The notes under the pieces were generated by a model. It was not told where the DNA came from. It did no database searches and worked only from the letters and a program-made list of their open reading frames with translations. Both the position numbers and the translations under genes were made by a program. Of a stretch of 19,587 nucleotides of DNA, positions 1-7,179 are shown piece by piece. The stretch comes from Limisphaerales bacterium (lineage in GTDB: Bacteria; Verrucomicrobiota; Verrucomicrobiia; Limisphaerales; PALSA-1396), in contig PLJQ01000077.1 in NCBI GenBank assembly GCA_003140275.1, positions 1 through 19,587 of the forward strand, read 5' to 3'. Each line of letters begins with the position of its first letter. Within the stretch, counting starts at the first letter, position 1.

Positions 1-521
1 CGAGGTTCGTCCGTCGGCGCATCCAGCAAGGCAATGTCTCCGGGGATGGTAATGACTGAAACGCCACGCAAGCCGATGGCCGACTGGATTGCGAGGGCAA
101 GTATCCGGGGCATTTGCAGGGGATTCGAGATCGCCTCGCAAAAGTGGCTGCAATCCTTGAATAGGGTTTCCGGTCGCGTTTCCTGGTGATAGTCGCTGCC
201 TATTTCTTTGCTGGGCACTTGCGCGGCGATGGCGAGCACTGGCACCCGGCTGTGATGGCAATCATAGAGTCCATTGATCAAATGCATGTTACCGGGTCCG
301 CAACTTCCGGCACAAACGGTAAGTGAACCCGTCAGCTGAGCCTCCGCGCCGGCGGCAAATGCCGCGACCTCTTCGTGACGGACCAGTACCCATTCGATGG
401 CGGTTTGTTTTCGCAAAGCCTCGGTGAGCCCATTCAGCGAGTCGCCGACGACGCCGTAAATGCGTTTGACGCCTGCGGCCGCCAGGGTTTTGACAATTAA
501 TCCGGCGATGTTGGTATTCAT
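1..521 (-). CDS. poxB: Pyruvate dehydrogenase (quinone) / pyruvate oxidase, N-terminal part (cut by window edge)
   Basis: This is the first 173 residues of a thiamine-diphosphate enzyme that oxidatively decarboxylates pyruvate to acetate and CO2, passing electrons via FAD to membrane quinone. The visible part is the PYR domain. It contains [16 protein letters not shown] near residue 17, the [16 protein letters not shown] block with the expected catalytic Glu at position 50, and GSCGPGN at 72-78. From memory these blocks are nearly identical to E. coli PoxB and sit at the same residue numbers, which sets this apart from acetolactate synthase. The ATG at 521-519 overlaps the stop of the preceding gene (ATGA), so translation is probably coupled. 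The central FAD domain, the C-terminal TPP domain and the membrane-binding tail lie outside the window, so completeness cannot be judged. Confidence 0.93.
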   Translation of the reverse strand, partial: MNTNIAGLIVKTLAAAGVKRIYGVVGDSLNGLTEALRKQTAIEWVLVRHEEVAAFAAGAEAQLTGSLTVCAGSCGPGNMHLINGLYDCHHSRVPVLAIAAQVPSKEIGSDYHQETRPETLFKDCSHFCEAISNPLQMPRILALAIQSAIGLRGVSVITIPGDIALLDAPTDEP

Positions 522-976
522 AATTCAGCAACTTTAAAGGCAACGGCGACGGCTCCGGCCGCCCCCTTGGACCAATTCTCTCGTTTGCCGCCAGGATTGA
601 ACAGTTCAGCGGCGCGGTCCCGCCACTTTTGATCCGCTGCACAACCGAGCGGCTTTTTGAGACTTTGGGGCGCAAACTTGACGACCCGAAGGCCTAGTTG
701 AAAAGCCGCAAGTTCCACCATTGCCTCTCCCTTGATCGCTTCCAGGCAGGAACCGAACCGGCCGGAGGAGCATTTCAATAGCGCGATCACCGAACCTGCG
801 CCCTTTCCCTTGCGATCCATAAGCGCGCAGAGAGTTTGCAACAGGTTCGCCAGGTCTTCCCCGAAGCGGATCTGAAACGGAATCGATCGGATGGCAGAGA
901 TAGCAAACTTGCTCCCGGCACCTCTGGTCTCAGCAATAACGATATTGGTCTTGGTGGCGTTTATTCCGAAAATCAC
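518..976 (-). CDS. Unrecognised 152-residue protein coupled to poxB, possibly RNase H-like fold
   Basis: I do not recognise a named family. The protein starts at a GTG (976-974); an in-frame stop lies a few codons upstream, so a longer form is not possible. Its opening, [17 protein letters not shown], has the glycine-plus-alternating-hydrophobic pattern of the first strand of RNase H/RuvC-like or actin-like folds. The middle, with [19 protein letters not shown] and [10 protein letters not shown] at about residues 70-110, resembles the layout of small RuvC-like DUF3010-type proteins. That comparison is from memory and is an inference. No signal peptide or membrane segment is seen. Its TGA (520-518) overlaps the poxB ATG, so it is the upstream partner in a two-gene transcript. 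No catalytic role can be assigned from sequence alone. Confidence 0.75.
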   Translation of the reverse strand: MIFGINATKTNIVIAETRGAGSKFAISAIRSIPFQIRFGEDLANLLQTLCALMDRKGKGAGSVIALLKCSSGRFGSCLEAIKGEAMVELAAFQLGLRVVKFAPQSLKKPLGCAADQKWRDRAAELFNPGGKRENWSKGAAGAVAVAFKVAEL

Positions 977-1183
977 GCGGGCATAATCTCAGAGCAGACT
1001 CCCGAGGTAAAGGGCTCCCAGCAGACGGCTGTTTCAATTCTGTTTGCCTAACTGCACCTCGTCGTGGTGGGTGGCTTGGGTTGGGCGCGCAGACGTTTGC
1101 GGGTTCGCTTTATTCAAAGAGAAAATGCCAAAATGGTTTGAAGCCTGCGAACATTTCCATCTGGTTTCCGTCTCATCTTGCAT

Positions 1184-1483
1184 ATGAAAAAACTAATGTT
1201 AGCAGCAGCCGTTCTGGTAGGTGGTGTGGCGATGTCCCAAGCCGGCGTCAACCTGAGGTTCGGTCTTCCGTTTCTTCCGTTGCCCCCCTTGCCGCACATC
1301 GTCCTAGCGCCACCGATATTCGCGTCTGAACCTTACCCCGCCACGGTGGTCATAGAACCGCCGTTTTGCCCGCCACGCGTATTCGTGGAGCCGTGCCCGC
1401 CACCGTTCCGTTATGGGTACGGATATAACTACCGGTACGAACACCACGATTATCGGGGGCACGACCACGGCTACCAGAGGTAG
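1184..1483 (+). CDS. Small secreted Pro/Tyr/His-rich protein
   Basis: This is a protein of about 99 residues. The start is taken at the ATG in 1184-1186, because MKKLMLAAAVLVGGVAMSQA is a textbook Sec signal peptide with an A-x-A-like cleavage site (SQA); a TTG two codons earlier is possible. The mature part is low complexity. A Pro-rich middle (LPLPPLPH, EPPFCPP, EPCPPPF) is followed by a tail rich in Tyr, Arg and His (RYGYGYNYRYEHH, HDHGY). Clustered His, Asp and two Cys could bind metal or matrix, but this is a guess from composition. It resembles the secreted protein encoded at 5708-6088 in organisation. No convincing ribosome binding site is visible, and no family is recognised. Confidence 0.72.
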   Translation: MKKLMLAAAVLVGGVAMSQAGVNLRFGLPFLPLPPLPHIVLAPPIFASEPYPATVVIEPPFCPPRVFVEPCPPPFRYGYGYNYRYEHHDYRGHDHGYQR

Positions 1484-1870
1484 CCTTCTTGCGTTCGCCG
1501 AAAGGTCTCCCACGCTGCTGCGCGCAAGGAGGTCGCGTTGGGTTTGCCGGTAAACTCGGTCTTCCCAAAATGCAAAATCGTAGCCGAGTTGGGGTGGGTG
1601 CGGGAGTGTGTGCGCGTAGCCTCCTCGACCTCGGGCTCCCGCCTGGTCCTGCCGTCTTTATGGACCTTCATCTTTATCAAGCTGCGCCGATCACCGGGGT
1701 CTGTTTTAGGACCACTGCATGACCGCCGTCGAACGTCTCCGCAGACATCCTTGAACACCGTTTAACACTGGCGGATAACGTTGAACGAGTTATGACTTTG
1801 TGTTATGACTCGCCGGTTTTAAAATGCTGAAAACCCACGATATGCCTGTAATAATTGTGTAAATGACGAA
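1484..1870. other. Intergenic stretch without a supportable gene
   Basis: About 390 bases between the secreted protein and tRNA-Tyr. Several short open frames cross it on both strands, but none has a recognisable start context, signal peptide or family motif, and they overlap each other. A nine-base direct repeat GTTATGACT occurs at 1789 and 1802. The right end (about 1750-1870) is more AT-rich and lies downstream of the tRNA on the minus strand. I see no convincing terminator or RNA gene here. Confidence 0.5.
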
Positions 1871-1956
1871 TGGTGGTAGGTGATGGATTCGAACCATCGA
1901 AGGCGTAAGCCAGCAGATTTACAGTCTGCCCCCGTTGGCCACTTGGGTAACCTACC
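1871..1956 (-). tRNA. tRNA-Tyr (anticodon GTA), CCA encoded
   Basis: On the minus strand the sequence folds as a class II tRNA. The acceptor GGTAGGT pairs with ACCTACC. The anticodon stem is GCAGA/TCTGC with loop CTGTAAA, giving anticodon GTA (Tyr). A long variable arm is present, as expected for bacterial tRNA-Tyr, and the T arm is GATGG-TTCGAAT-CCATC. Discriminator A is followed directly by a genomically encoded CCA at 1873-1871. It delivers tyrosine for UAU/UAC codons. It is a single isolated tRNA gene with its own promoter upstream at about 1986-2014. Confidence 0.97.
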
Positions 1957-1985
1957 AGCCCAAAACCGCGTCGAAGCGGACGGCG

Positions 1986-2014
1986 ATTAAGCCAAACGCC
2001 CTCGCGCTTGTCAA
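1986..2014 (-). promoter_or_regulatory. Sigma70-like promoter for tRNA-Tyr
   Basis: On the minus strand a perfect -35 box TTGACA (2014-2009) is separated by exactly 17 bases from CTTAAT (1991-1986), which matches TATAAT at four of six positions. Transcription would begin near 1979, about 20 bases before the mature tRNA 5' end. It lies in the divergent gap between tRNA-Tyr and ffh. Confidence 0.6.
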
Positions 2015-2042
2015 CCTACTCTCCTTGTCCTAACGTTTGCTG

Positions 2043-3389
2043 ATGTTCGATTCCTTGAGCGGCAAACTTCAGAATACATTTCGCAACCTGCGCGGTCTGG
2101 GAAAAATTTCCGAAGCCAACGTCAGCGATTCCTTACGCGAAGTCCGGCTCGCATTGCTCGAAGCCGATGTAAATTTCAAGGTTGCCCGCGACTTCATCGA
2201 GCGTGTCAAAGCCAAATCCATGGGCGCGGAAGTCGTTCAAAGCATCCAACCTGGCCAGCAAATCATCAAAATCATCCATGACGAACTGGTGGAGTTGCTC
2301 GGCTCGGCCAATGCCGGACTCAACTTGAGCGGGAATCCGGCGTGCGTCCTGATGGTGGGACTGCACGGTTCGGGCAAGACGACTTCCAGCGGCAAACTCG
2401 CTCGGCTGCTCCACAAGCAAGGCCGCCAACCGTTGCTCGTCGCGGCCGACGTTTATCGCCCCGCCGCAATGGATCAGCTCGAAACGCTCGGCAAACAACT
2501 CGATATTCCCACGTTCGTCAAACGCGGTGAGCAGGACGTTTCGAAAATCGCCCGCGAAGCGCTCGACTTCGCAAAAGCAAACAATCGCAACACGTTGATC
2601 TTCGACACCGCCGGCCGGTTGCAGATTGACGAGCCGCTCGTGCAGGAACTCGTTCGCCTGCGCGAGCTCGTGAAGCCGCAGGAAATTCTGCTCGTGCTTG
2701 ACGCCGCCACCGGCCAGGAGTCGGTGAACGTCGCCACGCATTTTGATAAAGCATTGAACATCAGCGGAGCCATTCTCACCAAACTTGACGGCGACGCCCG
2801 CGGCGGCGCGGCGCTGAGTTTGAAAGCAGTTACTGGCAAGCCGATCAAATTTGTCGGCGTAGGCGAAAAGCTGGAAGACTTCGAGCCGTTTCATCCGGAG
2901 CGAATGGCCTCGCGCATTCTCGGCATGGGCGACGTTGTCAGTCTGGTCGAGCGCGCGGCGGAAGCGGTGGATTTGAACGACGCCAGGCGCATGGAAGAAA
3001 AGCTGCGCAAAGGGCAGTTCACGATGGAGGATTTTTTGGAACAACTGCGCCAGCTCAAAAAGCTGGGCTCGCTCGAAAGTCTTGTCGGCCTGTTACCCGG
3101 TGGCGATCAACTGCTGAAGGGCGGCGACCTCAACAAACAGGAAAAAGAATTCCGGCGGATGGAGGGGATGATCTGCGCGATGACGTTCCAGGAGCGGCGC
3201 AATCCACAGCTCCTCAACGCCAAACGGCGCATTCGCATCGCCAAAGGCAGCGGCGTCTCCGTAACGGAATTGAACAGCCTGCTCAACCGATTTGGTCAGA
3301 TGCAGCAGATGATGAAAAAGATGGGCAAGTTCCAAAAAATGATGGCGCGCATGGGCGGAGCGGCGCCGAATTTACTGCGGCGTGGGTGA
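2043..3389 (+). CDS. ffh: Signal recognition particle protein Ffh (SRP54 GTPase)
   Basis: Ffh binds 4.5S RNA and hydrophobic signal sequences on nascent chains, and hands ribosomes to FtsY at the membrane in a GTP-dependent way. The 448-residue product has the usual length and order. The N helical bundle covers about residues 1-90. The G domain has P-loop GLHGSGKT at 106-113, DVYRPAA at 136-142, DTAGR at 188-192 and TKLDG at 246-250 followed by DARGG. A Met-rich M domain runs from about 320 to the end, with the RRIRIAKGSG RNA-binding element and QMQQMMKKMGKFQKMM. The ATG at 2043 is chosen over TTG/CTG codons just before it, because FDSLSGKLQ is the family start. No Shine-Dalgarno is visible. 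The rpsP-rimM-trmD genes often found next to ffh are not present here. Confidence 0.97.
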   Translation: MFDSLSGKLQNTFRNLRGLGKISEANVSDSLREVRLALLEADVNFKVARDFIERVKAKSMGAEVVQSIQPGQQIIKIIHDELVELLGSANAGLNLSGNPACVLMVGLHGSGKTTSSGKLARLLHKQGRQPLLVAADVYRPAAMDQLETLGKQLDIPTFVKRGEQDVSKIAREALDFAKANNRNTLIFDTAGRLQIDEPLVQELVRLRELVKPQEILLVLDAATGQESVNVATHFDKALNISGAILTKLDGDARGGAALSLKAVTGKPIKFVGVGEKLEDFEPFHPERMASRILGMGDVVSLVERAAEAVDLNDARRMEEKLRKGQFTMEDFLEQLRQLKKLGSLESLVGLLPGGDQLLKGGDLNKQEKEFRRMEGMICAMTFQERRNPQLLNAKRRIRIAKGSGVSVTELNSLLNRFGQMQQMMKKMGKFQKMMARMGGAAPNLLRRG

Positions 3390-3585
3390 GTTTGGGACTC
3401 CTGGGCTTGTTCGCAATCCATCTCCGTTTTTTTGAACCGATGCGGCCTTCCCGCTGCCGGTTTCAGGTCAGGGGCGAAACTGAATTATCCCTTTTTTGCC
3501 GGTTCAAAAACATCCTCCAGCGCGACTGCCCGCGCACGAACCGCCGAGCCGCGAGGCCAGCCAGCTTTTCCACTGACCCGCCGGA

Positions 3586-3933
3586 TTACTGTCCGGACGG
3601 TGGGGGCGACTTAGCGATCACTTGCTTTGTCTGCTCGAGCAAGTCATTAACCAGCTTCTTTTGGGGCTTGGTGAGATTGGGAGTATTGGAGAGCTTATTC
3701 AGTTCCACCATCGCTCGCGCGAATTGCCCGTAGCGAAAAAAACTTTTTATCGAGGACACGCTGTCCTGCACCTCCGGGCCGGCGTTGGCGAAATCCGCTT
3801 CCAGGCTTGGCAAATCCACCTTGACGCCAAAAAACTCCCGCGGAGGTGCTACCGCTTGCTCCGACTTTCTGCAACCGGCCGAGGCAAGAAAAAAAACCGT
3901 GAGTATCGCCAACCCCCAATTGGTCGTTTTCAT
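3586..3933 (-). CDS. Small predicted lipoprotein of unknown function
   Basis: A 115-residue protein. It has an N-terminal hydrophobic segment (residues 7-20) ending in ASAGC, which fits a signal peptidase II lipobox with lipidated Cys21. The mature part is a short Pro-containing linker (VAPPREFF) followed by a helical region with heptad-like spacing, and it ends in SPPPSGQ. No enzymatic motif is visible and I do not recognise a family. It is probably anchored in the inner or outer membrane facing the periplasm. It lies just downstream of the pseudopilin gene on the same strand (21 bases between them), so the two may share a transcript. Confidence 0.75.
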   Translation of the reverse strand: MKTTNWGLAILTVFFLASAGCRKSEQAVAPPREFFGVKVDLPSLEADFANAGPEVQDSVSSIKSFFRYGQFARAMVELNKLSNTPNLTKPQKKLVNDLLEQTKQVIAKSPPPSGQ

Positions 3934-3954
3934 GTTGCGCAGGTTAAAGGTTGA

Positions 3955-4833
3955 TCAGGGCTTCCGGGTGGAATGTTCCATCAACCAATAAATATCAACA
4001 CCATTTGGCTCAGAAATCCAGGAACCGCCGCCGCCTATCGGTGGTGTCGTCTTGGAGCTCTTCCATTTATGGATTTCCGAGTGGCCATCAGCAAACGAAA
4101 ACCCGCACGCTCCGCCATGGTAACTGCCTGGACCATCGATAATCACCCATGACCCAGGCGCAGAGGGGTCCCAGCCAGCCATGCTGGTACACCATTCGCC
4201 ATCATTGATGCTATCGCATCTTTCATCTACGAAAACAATGGTCATCGCCGGCCCGGGTTTCAAAACATCGGTCATTTTCTTGTACTTGGTGTACCCTTGG
4301 CACCCATTGAACGAATCCGCGTCGCTCCCATTAAACCAACTGAGCATGGACATACTACGCACGCGTGGGAGGGACTGGCCCGCGTAAGGACCCGTTGTAG
4401 GAATGCAAGGATATTTATTGTCACCGGGACACCGCCAGATGCCGGCGTTGTTCCCACAGTATGGCCAAAGCGGACTTTTCTTAATGGTAAGATCGGCATT
4501 CCAATTGTATTGGTATGCGCCATCGGCCTTCGCATTTCCGGTCCAATGCATGTCAGGCACTGGCATCCACTCGCCGGAATTTCCCCATGCCGGCGTCACC
4601 TTGTCAGAGTTGTCGTCAGCATAAAATCTCCAAGCCAGCGTCATTTGCTTGTTATTGTTCATGCATTGAACTGCCTGGGCCTTCAGTTTGGCCTTGCCCA
4701 ACGCTGGTAACAAAAGGCCCGCAAGAATGGCGATGATGGCGATGACCACCAACAGTTCAATCAGGGTAAATCCCTGCCGGCGAGCGCGTGGAGGTGACGA
4801 GGAACAGTCCGAGGCCAACACAAAGTTTTTCAT
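3955..4833 (-). CDS. Type II pseudopilin-like protein with H-X9-DG C-terminal motif
   Basis: A 292-residue prepilin-type protein. It has a short positively charged leader and the [17 protein letters not shown] cleavage/methylation helix, processed at G/F by prepilin peptidase, followed by [16 protein letters not shown]. This is the standard N-terminus of PVC-group pseudopilins. The C-terminal part carries a clear H-X9-DG motif ([14 protein letters not shown]), and the Cys-containing middle is typical of the large H-X9-DG/DUF1559-like families. It would assemble in or through a type II secretion-like or pilus apparatus. The ATG at 4833-4831 is preferred; an upstream TTG in frame at 4890 would add 19 residues ahead of the leader. 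Large paralogous sets are common in this phylum, so the specific substrate is unknown. Confidence 0.9.
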   Translation of the reverse strand: MKNFVLASDCSSSPPRARRQGFTLIELLVVIAIIAILAGLLLPALGKAKLKAQAVQCMNNNKQMTLAWRFYADDNSDKVTPAWGNSGEWMPVPDMHWTGNAKADGAYQYNWNADLTIKKSPLWPYCGNNAGIWRCPGDNKYPCIPTTGPYAGQSLPRVRSMSMLSWFNGSDADSFNGCQGYTKYKKMTDVLKPGPAMTIVFVDERCDSINDGEWCTSMAGWDPSAPGSWVIIDGPGSYHGGACGFSFADGHSEIHKWKSSKTTPPIGGGGSWISEPNGVDIYWLMEHSTRKP

Positions 4834-5060
4834 AAAATCATTGGGCCGATTTTTCGTCTTCCAGTTCAGGCAAAAGGATATACGTTTCAATGAACGGCGT
4901 CAACCGATTCGCAGCATGAGAAAGCAACCAACCCGCGCTTGTCGTAAACCAGTGTCGCAGAATCATGCTTGTCGCAGTCATTGGTTTTGTTTGTCCTTGG
5001 CAGTATGGCAGAAAACCAGCCACTTGGAAACTGTGCGTTTGACCGCACATCCCCCATTTT
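4834..5060. other. Intergenic region between pseudopilin and carbonic anhydrase
   Basis: About 227 bases that should contain the promoter of the pseudopilin gene on the minus strand. No hexamer pair with good spacing stands out, and no terminator hairpin is visible after the carbonic anhydrase stop. A short minus-strand open frame crosses it but lacks any recognisable feature. Confidence 0.4.
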
Positions 5061-5615
5061 TTACGAAGGGAGTGGTGCGGACACATTTATGGCGTGGCGA
5101 AGGCAGTAGGCGGCGTTCCGCGCGTATTTTTCGGCTGAGTTTCGAAGTCCATCGAGTTCTCCCGCATTCAAAGCGCGCGCCACTTTTGCCGGTGAACCGA
5201 GCACTAACGAGCCGGGCGGAATCTGTGTTCGTTGAGTGACCAGACTGTTGGCGCCGATCAGCGAATGCTCGCCGATTTTCGCGCCATCCAGAATGGTTGC
5301 ACCCATGCCGATCAGAACTTCATCGCCCACCGTGCAGGCATGTACGATGGCCAGATGACCGATGGTAACGTAATTACCAATCAGGCAGGGCAACTCATCT
5401 TCCACATGAATCAGGGCGTTGTCCTGGATGTTGGTGTGATGGCCCACGACAATGCGGTTGATGTCGCCGCGTAAGACCGCGTTGTACCAAACGCTGGAAT
5501 GATCGCCGATGGTCACATCGCCGAGCACTGCCGCTCCTTTCGCAAGGTAAACGTCGCGGCCAAGAATTGGTTTCTTTCTCAAGAAAGTATCGAGCTGAGA
5601 ATTGAGGTCGCCCAT
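5061..5615 (-). CDS. Gamma-carbonic anhydrase family protein (left-handed beta-helix)
   Basis: A 184-residue hexapeptide-repeat protein of the YrdA/PaaY/CaiE/Cam group. These are trimeric cytosolic proteins that bind zinc at subunit interfaces; some hydrate CO2 and others have unproven activity. Repeats such as VLGDVTIGDHSSVWYNAVLRGD, and the LIGNYVTIGH and VGDEVLIGMGA blocks, form the beta-helix. The three expected metal ligands are present as H70 (IHVED), H87 (TIGH) and H92 (IVH), and the conserved Arg49 and Asp51 are in place. This supports a functional metal site. The ATG at 5615-5613 gives the normal family length; an in-frame extension upstream runs through the terminator of the next gene and is rejected. 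A C-terminal helix (SAEKYARNAAYCL) caps the fold. Confidence 0.93.
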   Translation of the reverse strand: MGDLNSQLDTFLRKKPILGRDVYLAKGAAVLGDVTIGDHSSVWYNAVLRGDINRIVVGHHTNIQDNALIHVEDELPCLIGNYVTIGHLAIVHACTVGDEVLIGMGATILDGAKIGEHSLIGANSLVTQRTQIPPGSLVLGSPAKVARALNAGELDGLRNSAEKYARNAAYCLRHAINVSAPLPS

Positions 5616-5651
5616 GCATCGGTTAATACAGGATAACTCATTTATTCCAAC

Positions 5652-5681
5652 AAAAAACCCGCCGGCTTTTCGTCCGGCGGG
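5652..5681 (-). terminator. Rho-independent terminator of the 5708-6088 gene
   Basis: On the minus strand, CCCGCCGG and CCGGCGGG form a perfect eight-base GC stem around an eight-base loop, followed at once by TTTTTT. It starts about 27 bases after the stop codon of the secreted protein and lies before the carbonic anhydrase start, so the two minus-strand genes are separate transcripts. Confidence 0.9.
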
Positions 5682-5707
5682 CTTGCATAGTTCAGTTCTT
5701 CCGCAGT

Positions 5708-6088
5708 TTATCGGCAAACTCGGTGATGCAACTGCCAACAATAATGGCCGCCGTTGTAGTGATGGTGCGGGTAATACCCTTCGGTACCGAAGCTGAACGA
5801 AACGACCGGTGCAGGGCAGGAGCAAACCGGCGGCGGACAGAACACCGCTCGCGGAGCTGACGCGTAAACGACAGGCGGCGGGGCGTAATAAACCGTTGGA
5901 GGGGGCGCGTAATACGGAGTTGAGTAATAGGCCGGTCGATAGTCGATCGCATGGGTTATAATCGCCGCAGCGGCGACGCCCGTTAGAATCTTACCGGCGG
6001 TCGCCCATTTGCGATCCCCAGCCGCGGCGGTTTGAACGCGCGCTCCGGCAAAAACCAGGATGGTAAGTCCTAAAATAATCTTTTTCAT
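5708..6088 (-). CDS. Secreted Tyr/Pro/His-rich low-complexity protein
   Basis: A 126-residue protein with a Sec-type signal (MKKIILGLTILVFAGARV, cleavage probably at AAA/GD near residue 23). A short hydrophobic stretch follows (ILTGVAAAAIITHAI, residues 34-48). Next come Tyr/Pro repeats (PAYYSTPYYAPPPTVYY, then YAPPPVVYA), a Cys/Pro block (CPPPVCSCPAP) and a His-rich tail (YYPHHHYNGGHY). A good Shine-Dalgarno (GAAAGG, about 7 bases before ATG) supports the start, and a strong terminator follows. The composition suggests a surface, matrix or metal-binding role, but no family is recognised. It resembles the product of 1184-1483 in design: signal peptide, proline-rich core, Tyr/His-rich end. Confidence 0.78.
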   Translation of the reverse strand: MKKIILGLTILVFAGARVQTAAAGDRKWATAGKILTGVAAAAIITHAIDYRPAYYSTPYYAPPPTVYYAPPPVVYASAPRAVFCPPPVCSCPAPVVSFSFGTEGYYPHHHYNGGHYCWQLHHRVCR

Positions 6089-6198
6089 AGTTTGCCTTTC
6101 GGTTTAAAATCATGTCGCATCAAATGCCAACAACCGTTTCAACGGGGTGAGTTGAAGCATATTGAAAAAGAAATCAGCTATGGGTATCCCAGTGAAGT

Positions 6199-7128
6199 AT
6201 GAATAAATCTGCGGGCCAGCATTCGCAGCGTCCTCGCCGGCGCATGCCGCGAACTTTCAAGGATTTAACTCCAACCAAGGCCTTCAATCCGCGCACCTTT
6301 TTCCACGAAATGGTCTGGAAAGCCCTGTTGACACCACGCATCGGCCAGCATAAACGCCCGGAGTTCCCGAAATTGACTCATGGTCAGGTGGCGCTGACCT
6401 GGATCGGTCACGCCTCTTTTTTGGTGCAGTTCACCAACCTGAATGTTCTGATCGATCCTAACTTTGCGAACTGGCTTTTCCTGTTGAAGCGCATCAAACG
6501 TTCCGGGTTGAAGATCGATCATCTGCCGCCGATTGATCTCGTCCTTCTGACGCACGCGCACTTCGACCATTTTCACAAACCAACGCTTCGACGTTTGCCG
6601 CACCCGAAGATCGGCGTGATGCCTTGGGGCGTTGGCGACCTGGCGCACGATCTTGGGTTCGAGCGCATCATCGAGTTGGATTGGTGGGAAAGTTTTTCAC
6701 ATGGCGATTGGAAGGTGACGTTGACTCCCTGCAAACATTGGGGAGCGCGCGTGTTGCGGGACCAGCATCGTGGTTACGGAGGCTTTATCCTGGAACATCA
6801 GGGGCGGCGGATTTACCACGCCGGCGATAGCGCCTATTTTGAGGGTTTCAAGCAAATCGGAGAACGCTGTCCGCCCGAGATCGCCTTGCTGCCCATCGGC
6901 GCTTATCACCCGGAATCTTTTCGCAACGTTCACATGGGGCCGGACGAAGCGGTGAAAGTTTTTCGCGATTTACGCGCCAAATGGCTGGTGCCAATGCACT
7001 ACGGCACGTTCAAACTTTCCTTCGAAGCGATGGATGAACCCCCGCGCTGGTTGCGGGAAATCGCGCACCGCGACGGCATTACCCATCACCTGAAAATCCT
7101 GGAAGAAGGGACGCCGGAGGTTTTTTGA
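6199..7128 (+). CDS. Metallo-beta-lactamase-fold hydrolase, NAPE-PLD / UlaG-like
   Basis: A 309-residue MBL-fold protein. It has the di-metal motif HAHFDH at 119-124, further ligands H180 (PCKHW), D210 (YHAGDSAYF) and H267 (PMHYGTF), and the WIGHASFLVQF strand at 68-78. The DWWES, PIGAY and HVDPEEAV-like (HMGPDEAVKVF) blocks match, from memory, the N-acylphosphatidylethanolamine phospholipase D branch, where enzymes hydrolyse phosphodiester bonds. In bacteria the substrate is usually unknown. All metal ligands are retained, so it should be active. The N-terminal 30 residues are basic and no signal peptide is evident, so it is probably cytosolic or membrane-associated. It stands alone between genes of opposite orientation. 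Assignment to the family is firm; the substrate is not. Confidence 0.92.
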   Translation: MNKSAGQHSQRPRRRMPRTFKDLTPTKAFNPRTFFHEMVWKALLTPRIGQHKRPEFPKLTHGQVALTWIGHASFLVQFTNLNVLIDPNFANWLFLLKRIKRSGLKIDHLPPIDLVLLTHAHFDHFHKPTLRRLPHPKIGVMPWGVGDLAHDLGFERIIELDWWESFSHGDWKVTLTPCKHWGARVLRDQHRGYGGFILEHQGRRIYHAGDSAYFEGFKQIGERCPPEIALLPIGAYHPESFRNVHMGPDEAVKVFRDLRAKWLVPMHYGTFKLSFEAMDEPPRWLREIAHRDGITHHLKILEEGTPEVF

Positions 7129-7179
7129 ACCGTTGTCTTCGAGCGCCTTGGCTCGTGGGGAAAAATCGCCCCTCTTGAA

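Noticed and set aside
289..675. 128-residue minus-strand open frame
   Set aside because: It overlaps both poxB and its upstream gene in another frame and is strongly Arg-biased.
2133..3044. 303-residue minus-strand open frame
   Set aside because: Antisense to ffh and without recognisable features.
4838..5086. 82-residue minus-strand open frame between pseudopilin and carbonic anhydrase
   Set aside because: It overlaps the carbonic anhydrase end and shows no coherent protein features.
5616..5825. N-terminal extension of the carbonic anhydrase
   Set aside because: It would run through a strong terminator hairpin, and it exceeds the family length.
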